64,000 bases of DNA from Sipunculus nudus (taxonomy: Eukaryota; Annelida; Sipuncula; Golfingiida; Sipunculidae), in NCBI GenBank assembly GCA_026874595.1, contig CM049315.1:20235664-20299663 (forward strand). The letters are read 5' to 3'. Shown here one piece after another: positions 56,560 to 64,000 of the stretch (the stretch's first letter is position 1; each line of letters opens with the position of its first letter). Under the pieces are notes generated by a model that was given only the letters and a program-made list of their open reading frames with translations, was not told the DNA's origin and did no database searches. The translations under genes and the position numbers were made by a program.

Positions 56560-59500
56560 CAATTAGGACAATACTTTCTCAGACAGAAAGGAGCAATTTG
56601 AAATAATCACCATGCTGACGTCATTTATACCCTACATGAAGAGCATGGTTCGAATATGGATGACCTAGCAGCCGAGGACGCGCTTTTTGATTGGTTGATA
56701 TGTTTACTACTGGAGTCTTCAAATTATGACACCGCTGACGTAACAACGCATGCTTGTACTTCAAATTTAGCCCGGAACTGAGATGCCATGGCTGTCAGGC
56801 CTAACAACGGGGTTTCTTGTCTGCTTATTAAGTAAATTATAAACAGATGGACCATACAGTGTGCAAAACGATAAGAGAATGCCAGATAAGTTATAGTTAT
56901 AAGGAAATGACCCAGAAAAGTAACAGATTTACCCTTAATCTACACTAATAATTCAAGCGCCCGTGTACTCAGCAGCTTTTCCCTGGATCAGTCTCGCTAC
57001 TTCTCTCCGTGAAGCCAAGTCTATTCCGTCCTTCAAGAGGTTGTTGAAACGCACACTCCAGTAAAAATAAATTTTTTTATGTTTTGAAACCTTTTATACC
57101 CGTCTACGGTTGTTTCTGATATTCATCTTATGTGTCGTTTTTATACACAGAGATTTTTCTATGACATATTCTTAGCTATTAGTGAAGGCCATTTGCTCAT
57201 TAGATTATTTGATTGTTTCCATAGTCAGTGTACTCGATTAAACTGAAATAATCTTGTGGAAATATAACTTGACTGTCAAAGATATCACCTACCCTCATAT
57301 TGTAATCGTGCAGTTATATCGTTTACATTTGTTGTATCTCATGTCTGAAGCTTTACACATATAACTTAAAATATGACTGAATTTCTTTACTGATCGGCCA
57401 GACCTGGTGTAAATGTGAGCCGTCATCGATAGGTGTCGCTAGTGTAATGGGAAAGGTTTATTTTCCTTGGAAAAAAGCACGAAACATTTCTTGTTTTGCG
57501 ATAAACCAGGCATTTGTATTGCCTCTGCTCCGATCATTAATATATTGCATATATCTTTATCTGCATACATAATAAGGCATGTATGAAAAATCTGGTTCAA
57601 TTCGATCTTAAGTTGTTTGATTAATTTTATTCAGAATAATCATTTTAGTGTCATTCATGCTTTATCCATTCAAAATGATAAGAAGTCCTGAAAACTATAT
57701 TCGCTAATTGCACGACAATTTGGTGCCATTTATAAATGTAATATGGTTCTGGCACATTGTATTGTTGTAAAGGTGGTTTTCACACGAAGGAAAATGGCAC
57801 ATTGTATTATGTCAATTGTTGATTCAGTGGGTATGTTAGTTCTGTGACAATAGCTTTTAATATACGTGTATATATGACAATAAATTATTTTATGATCATT
57901 CAATGAATGATTTATCGCGTACGTTTTATGAGAAGAGGAGTAAGTAAAAATGGTTGCCTCGGACATATGTCGCCCGGTAGCAGGACACAAATCCTAACCA
58001 TTTGACTAAGAAATTTCCAAATCAACATCTGGGAAGTTCCTGGAGAAATCTCCTTTACAAACTGGAAACTAGGTCACAGTGACCTATATCATGTTAGCTA
58101 CACAGCGGAAACATGCTTTTGGCACCATAAAGTTGGACTCTTCCAAGTGTTTGAAGTATTTCATATTTTCCCATCGAAATTGATACCCACATTGTTTCAA
58201 CCATTGTCTCAGAAGAGCTAGAAACCTGGTGACCTTGATCTTCAAGTTTAAGTCATTCTGCAGAAATAAAGTATCTTTTTCACTCCATTTTTGCCAATTG
58301 GGAAACATGAGTAAACGCCTGCATGTTTTTGCATGAAAAAGCCTTTATAGTTTACATTTATATCAACGCAAACATGCAAATTTAAATAAAACTAGTATAA
58401 CCAGTTTTTTTCAGAAATCTTATTCTTCTCTCGTGCAACTTTTATATAAAAAAGTCATGATTGGATTCAGTCTTCACGTATCTATGAACCATCACCTACG
58501 GAAGAGACCTGTTGACTTTGGTGTCAGGTCAAGATCACATCTGAAGTTAATCTAAATTTGGTTTACAGATGAGAAAAGTCCTATTGTGAAGGGTTTGTAT
58601 ATATGGTCATGTTACTCAGCTGAGCGTCCGGACTGGAGTCCAACGTCACTGCCTCAAAGCAAGTCAAGTGTGTTCGCAAAGCGGTTTTGAAAATTGTGCT
58701 CCCATGGCGGAGACATGTATCAATTGGGATGCACATTTCTAGTATATTATAGGATGATTTTTACATTATCAGTAGTAACAGAGGCCCATAATGATGTACG
58801 CTCTTAACACAGATCTTACGTAATAGGCCTACTACGTAAGCGCTGTTTGTTTTGACCTTGTATCCTGAATCGCTACACCAGATGGGAGCATTGTTTTTTT
58901 GTCCAATCAGATGAGACCCTGTGCTGGAAGACTAAACGGTTTACCAGCCAAGCGAGGAATACACGGAGCTAATGTTGTTCATTTCGTTTTGAGTGACAGC
59001 TCAACGCCCCGGCAACCGTCTAAACAGGCCACAGGCTCAGGGAGAATTGCCCCCGCACGTGGTTTGCTAAGGGCTTTGGGCACATAGGATGCCCGGCCGG
59101 TAAGCTGTAATTCAAACGAAATGTAACTACAAAGGCTCCGTGCACACCTGGCTGGCTGGTTTCAGTTTTGCAGACAACAGATACATGGCTACGCTAACAT
59201 AGCATTAATGTCATAATCAAATCGGTCGATGATGCATAAATGCAGGGGGAGCAATTAAAATTCGACCATAAACTGTCATCGAGCGGCACTTGAAGCGCAG
59301 CAATGGGCGGAGCCAGGATGCTTGTCGAGTGCTTGTATATTGGCATCTGGTTGGCTGCTTGTCACATCATACGCACGTTTTCTTCAGCAGACAATGAACC
59401 GCCACCTGGTGTCTAAGTGTATCATAAACGGTCAAAGCAGGCAGCGGGAAAATCAGTTGCTTCTTTAGAAGCGCAAGATTTCCGCTGCCTCGGGAGCGTA

Positions 59501-59600
59501 ATAATGATGTTAAGACTGTCCTGGTTGGCATATGGACAGTTCTTGAGGATATGACTTGCAAGGGCGCTGGTGCTATAGACGACTCTCCTCATTCCTCCTG
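56560..59600. other. No recognisable gene
   Basis: AT-rich to about 58850, then a more GC-rich stretch (58890-59100) with a 62-codon frame and CCAAT at 58901 but no splice-supported exon. No repeat matched with confidence. Confidence 0.4.
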
Positions 59601-59639
59601 ATGCTCAGGTCTCTGAGGGCGAGAACGGAGGGGTGCATC

Positions 59640-59745
59640 CCTTTTTCCAGGTGTGACCAATAGAGGGCGGGGTTACCTTACTGGTCTGTGATTGGTACAG
59701 GTCATTAATTGGCATGTGTCATCAAGGCGGGAAGTTATAAAATGA
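59640..59745 (+). promoter_or_regulatory. Promoter-like stretch
   Basis: CCAAT followed by GAGGGCGGGGTT (GC-box-like) near 59647, inverted CCAAT boxes (ATTGG) near 59690 and 59708, then TTATAAAATG near 59736. An ATG-less open frame of about 45 codons, NDQANLLEDLRRAAQE within it, follows at 59755-59900. This combination is promoter-like, but no gene could be assigned. Confidence 0.3.
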
Positions 59746-60389
59746 AATAGCGCTTCAGCTGTTCTAAAAAATTCTAAAAACGATCAAGCTAATCTCCTTG
59801 AAGATTTACGTCGTGCAGCCCAGGAAATAAACCCTGTGAGGCAGATAGAGGAAACTGGGCAAGAAAAGTTTGTCAGAAATCTCCACCTTAGTTATATATA
59901 ACTTGCCTTTAAATGTCAGTTACCGTCCCAGTTTTCCCAAAAAATTTACCCACTGGCAAGTCTGAGAAAAAAATCTCAATGTGCATGAAAAGCACCCATT
60001 GCAGCGAAAAGCGAATCACTTGGTGCTATGATGATTTTAATGCACAAAAAATACAGGTTCTCAGCCTCAGCTCGAGCAATTTAAATTCTGTTTTAACGCA
60101 TTCTTGGTTTTAACGCCGTCATTTCAAAGTAGACATTTCTTGGCATCGCAGATGCAATAGTATCCCCAGACAATTATCCCTTCCCCCCCCCCCCCCCCCT
60201 TTCAAAAATTGGCCCCCATCTTCAGAAGCATAAACTGACACTTGGCAAGCCATCAGGGTTTCTTTAGGTGTGACCTTCAACACCAAGGTCAAAGTCACTA
60301 GTCTCGACAATTTATCATCTGAAATACTATTATTTCATTTAGCTTTTCGGATCAGATAGATACATTTATCGACTTGAGAAACAAAATTT

Positions 60390-61450
60390 GACACCAAATA
60401 TTAGAATACTCAAGGCCACTCATAGGAAAGGTCATGGCCCCGATTTAAAAATATCTAATCCCATAACCTATATCTATATATATATGCATAACATGAAAGA
60501 AATCTGTCCATTAGTTTTTTTACTAACAATGCTCGCAGTACTTAAAAGTAGCGCAATGATAGGGGTATTAAAAAGCGCGAAATCAAGAAAAAAGACAAAA
60601 AGTGGCGCCACCTGTCTTCCACTAAAGACAAGGTTATCGAAGATCTTCAGTCAATTTGTTTGTGGACCAATTCATGCTTCCCTTGTTCAGATATTGAAGG
60701 CTTTGTGTGATTTTTCCCAAATATGGAAATATTTAAGGTCAATTCCAATCTCACAGTAAAGGTCATGACCCAATTTTAATATACCTCATTCCATAACCCA
60801 TATCTTTATATACGCATAATATGAAAGAAATCGGTCCATTAGTTTTTGCCTTATAATGCTCACAGTACTGTTAAGTGGCAATGGGGGTATTAAAAGGCGC
60901 GAAAACAAGAAAAGGACAAAAGGTGGTGCAACCTGTCTTACGCAGAAGACAAAGCTATCCAAGATCTTTAATTTTATTTTTGGACCAATCCATGATTCCC
61001 TAATTGAGATATTAAAGGTTTTGTGCGATTTTCACCAAATATGGAAATACGCAAAGTCAAGGCCACTCATAGTAAAGGTCATGACCCCATAAACGTCGCA
61101 CATAACCTATATGCTGCATTATATGAAATAAATCTGTCCATAAGTATTTTACTTAAAATGCCCACAGTACTGTCAAGTGGCAATGATGGGGATATTGAAA
61201 GGCCCGAAAAGAAGAAAAGGATAATAGGTCGTGCCTCCAGTTTCCGGTACCTGACAAGGCTATCCAAGATCATTGGTCAACTTGATTTTTGGATCAATCC
61301 ATACATGATTTCCCCGAGATAATTAAGAATTTGTCTGATTCTCTCCAAAAACTGACCTTTTCAAGGTCAAGGTCAGTCTCCTAGAAAAGGTCATAACCCC
61401 ATTTTAAATATGCTTCCTCCTCTTACTCATATTTATGCACATATCAAGTC
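60390..61450 (-). mobile_element. GGCGCC-family array, three ~310-bp units
   Basis: Units near 60410-60750, 60750-61060 and 61060-61390 share AAGGCCACTCATAGGAAAGG, CATGACCCCA, CATAACCTATAT, AATCTGTCCATTAGTTTT, and GTGGCGCCACCTGTCTT (degraded to GGTGGTGCAACC and GGTCGTGCCTCC in later units). It is the inverse of sequence in the 25.7-27.6 kb element. Terminus signatures were not found. Confidence 0.6.
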
Positions 61451-61607
61451 TGGAAAAGATCCAAAGATTTTTTTGTAAAGATTTTTGAATGATCGAGCAG
61501 GCAAAATTTATCTGCGGCGGCGGGACCGTCATGAAACCATAGTATCCCTAGACTTGGTCTTGGGATACATTTAAGCCAATATTAATTTAAATCTACGCGC
61601 CTGACGC

Positions 61608-61711
61608 AGTAGTCCATCTCTGGACCCTAGTATCCTATGCTAGGCCTGATGGACCTGCGTATCCGTCCATCAGGTAGAGCAAAGGACACTAGGGTCCCGA
61701 GATTGACTACT
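61608..61711. repeat. Long imperfect hairpin, 47-bp arms
   Basis: The arms 61608-61654 and 61665-61711 pair at about 39 of 47 positions around a 10-base loop. The innermost CCTGATGGAC/GTCCATCAGG is perfect, and GGACCCTAGT pairs with ACTAGGGTCC. It may be a palindromic MITE or a structured RNA; no flanking target duplication was recognised. Confidence 0.8.
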
Positions 61712-61899
61712 CACGCAGCGGCTATACACTGCAGTCGTCCAAGACATCTTTTCGTGTGTAACCGCTGGCTGCCATGGCAATTCTCTCTGGGCAGGAACGG
61801 TAGGGTGCGCACCAAGTACAAAATTGTAATCAAACCACTGAGAGTGCATTGTGCATACAGCCATAGACAGCCGGCGTCGCATTTTTTTAAAATTATGTA

Positions 61900-62870
61900 A
61901 AAAATCTTTTTAAGCTCTGATAACATGTTCATTACTCTTCTTGCATCCATATGAATAAAATTAAAAAAGTGTTTTAAATTTCACATGTACATCCCTCAAG
62001 AGCAAGTCTCATGACTCACAATCTAAAATGCGTTAATTACCCTCCATCAAGATATTTAACCTTCTAATCAATTCTTTTAGCATGATCAGAAGACAGGGAG
62101 ACAATTTGTAGTTTTTTTTCCACAAATATAATTATCAAAATAGCTGAAAACAGGTAAAACATTTGTTAAAATTTGCTGCAAATGTAGGAGGCTCCACCTA
62201 AATATAATAGTAAAGAGAATCACCAATTACTTCACGTACAGTCATCTCTTATTTAAAGAGATGCAAGAAATCGTTTCTTTATGATAAACAAACATTGCAA
62301 TAATTTGTCAAAGAAAAGATGTTAAAAGAAAGGTGTTTATTACTGCAAACGTAAAAAAAAATACGTATTCAATAAAAATATTGATATCTTGTTATGTACA
62401 ATGACAACATAAGTAGCATGATGAAATCCAAGTTAGTGATATAAATAATTTAATGAGCAGTATTATGATGACGAATGATTGTTGACTGATTACGAAATAA
62501 CAGTCATTACTGGAGGGTTTATACACATAAAGGGTTACAAAATACCGGGATTTTTTTTTCATTTTCCCTGAGAAATATATCAACAAAAAAGCGACAGTTT
62601 AAGGCAATACTTGATCACTGTAGATCGCTTCACTGCCTAAACAACTGTGATAAAAGAGATGGGAATTTTAACATGACACCATATCAACAACTATAAGGAT
62701 TAAAACAGGTTTGGGTCAAATTATATAAAACCTTGCTGACTGACCTTTGTTTAGCTACCACCTCTAAATAACCACTTTCACGGTACCAATTCTTTTATGC
62801 TCCTTATATGGGACCTTGCATAGACGACAAACTCAGAAATTTGACCACTTTATGAGGATCCGATTGGTGG
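61900..62870. other. No recognisable feature
   Basis: AT-rich, no coding frame with domain or splice support, no repeat shared with the rest of the window. Confidence 0.4.
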
Positions 62871-62874
62871 TCAC

Positions 62875-62878
<4 letters not shown>

Positions 62879-62931
<53 letters not shown>
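62879..62931. repeat. (TA)n microsatellite
   Basis: Pure alternating TA; a second shorter TA tract lies at 63103-63126. Confidence 0.97.
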
Positions 62932-62933
<2 letters not shown>

Positions 62934-63102
62934 AATGAGTTGGACCTCCTTTTCCTTAAAATTACCAAATTTGTGTTTGCCAATATTGGATAGATTATTG
63001 CTCCTTTATTCTCAAGTTCTTGGGACTGCCGTTTGCACTCCTCATGGCAAAGTGCTCCAAGTCAAATGTCAACCTGTATATGTTTGTGGGGTCCTGTGTA
63101 TG

Positions 63103-63133
<31 letters not shown>

Positions 63134-63264
63134 TTCACCTCCACATGTTATGACATTTATATCACGCCAGGAAGAGTACATTATTAATAAAGCATGCTGG
63201 CACCTTTTAATTATGCCTGAATTTAAGTTCCTGAGCTTCTGAATAATATGAATTTTACTGAGTG

Positions 63265-63555
63265 CCAAATAAGATAAACATAAATATTTGCTTATGTATG
63301 AAATGGAACACAACCTGAAAAAAAACCTTATAACACACACAAACACACACACATGAAAAACAGGTATATGTCACCATACCCATCGCAGGATAGTTATATG
63401 CAAATTCATGAAATGCCAAATAAGATAAACATAAACATATGATTATGTATGAAATCGAAGACAACCTGATAAAACCTTATAACACACACGCACACATGAA
63501 AAACAGGTATATGTCACATTCATCGCAGGATAATTAAATGCAAATTCATGACAAA
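63265..63555. repeat. Tandem duplication, 151-bp period
   Basis: 63265-63415 and 63416-63555 share CCAAATAAGATAAACATAAA, TTATGTATGAAAT, CCTTATAACACACAC, CATGAAAAACAGGTATATGT and ATGCAAATTCATGA. The copies differ by small substitutions and a CA-run length change. Confidence 0.85.
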
Positions 63556-64000
63556 AAACATGTTTAAGTATAACCTCAACTTAAACCTCATGTTTCGCAC
63601 ATTTTTATCTTTGGTCAAATTATATTTGGTTAAAAAAAGGACATTACAACAAATTCAAAACGGTCATTACTAGTCAATTATCTTTTATCGCCCTGTTTTA
63701 AGATAATATGTCTACACTGGCAATACTGGATGATTGTGAAAATGAGAAGATTTAAACAGCTATGGACATCTTTGATTATGAATTCATAATTAAGTTTGAA
63801 GAACACATCCAAAAGTTCATTTCCAAGTCCAATTTAAATAATTTATGTGTACCTGACTAAAGAAACACTATTGAGACTTTCTTTAAAACCCTGGATTAAA
63901 TTCTGAAGAATGAAGTCAGCTTTTGCTGCCCGTTGCCTGCTGCTGGTTTGAGTTTACTGCGTGACTTTGGTTTTGATGCTACAGTTTTGCTCTTCTTAGG

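Overview
The window looks like nuclear DNA of a marine invertebrate, most likely a bivalve mollusc. This is an inference from AT-rich DNA with short introns-rich genes, long (TA)n tracts, a SUEL-lectin receptor, Penelope-like and Gypsy-type retroelement fragments, and mobile elements carrying tandem arrays of a kind common in bivalves. No bacterial-style operons, rRNA genes or CRISPR arrays were seen. Genes are sparse; most of the 64 kb is transposon-derived or unrecognised.

Left part (1-12.8 kb): a diverged ~60-bp satellite occurs in four separate blocks. It is interrupted by a minus-strand solo LTR lying between two (TA)n tracts and by a decayed ~6 kb Gypsy-type LTR element (6163-12193). 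That element has a 5' LTR, a tRNA-Pro-like primer site, a broken gag and only the tail of its 3' LTR. Its gag is split by a composite element bearing a ~155-bp array, which itself holds an 842-bp hAT-type MITE with an 8-bp target duplication.

12.9-13.7 kb: two exons of a minus-strand gene encode a signal peptide and one Ig-like domain; the rest of the gene was not located. 14.5-33 kb: mobile-element debris. This includes a Penelope-like element with a GIY-YIG endonuclease, foldback elements, a Helitron-like element with a 278-bp array ending in a hairpin and CTAG, and small MITEs with clear target duplications.

33.4-56.2 kb: the main gene, on the plus strand. Six coding exons (34259-34310, 43470-44141, 44869-45495, 46297-46413, 53172-53276, 55691-56220) join cleanly in phase 1 into a 700-residue type I membrane protein. 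Its layout is signal peptide, SUEL lectin domain, CUB-like region, Thr/Ser-rich stalk, transmembrane segment and a tyrosine-rich cytoplasmic tail. A TATA box lies 105 bases before the start codon, and the promoter/5' region including the ATG is tandemly duplicated. Its introns hold a tRNA-derived SINE, Gypsy pol remnants, MITEs, a hAT-like gene remnant with a solo LTR in its intron, and two elements with GGTGGCGCCACC-containing arrays.

56.3-64 kb: no convincing gene. It holds another repeat of the GGCGCC family, a promoter-like stretch near 59.7 kb, a 104-base long hairpin at 61.6 kb and a 151-bp tandem duplication at 63.3 kb.
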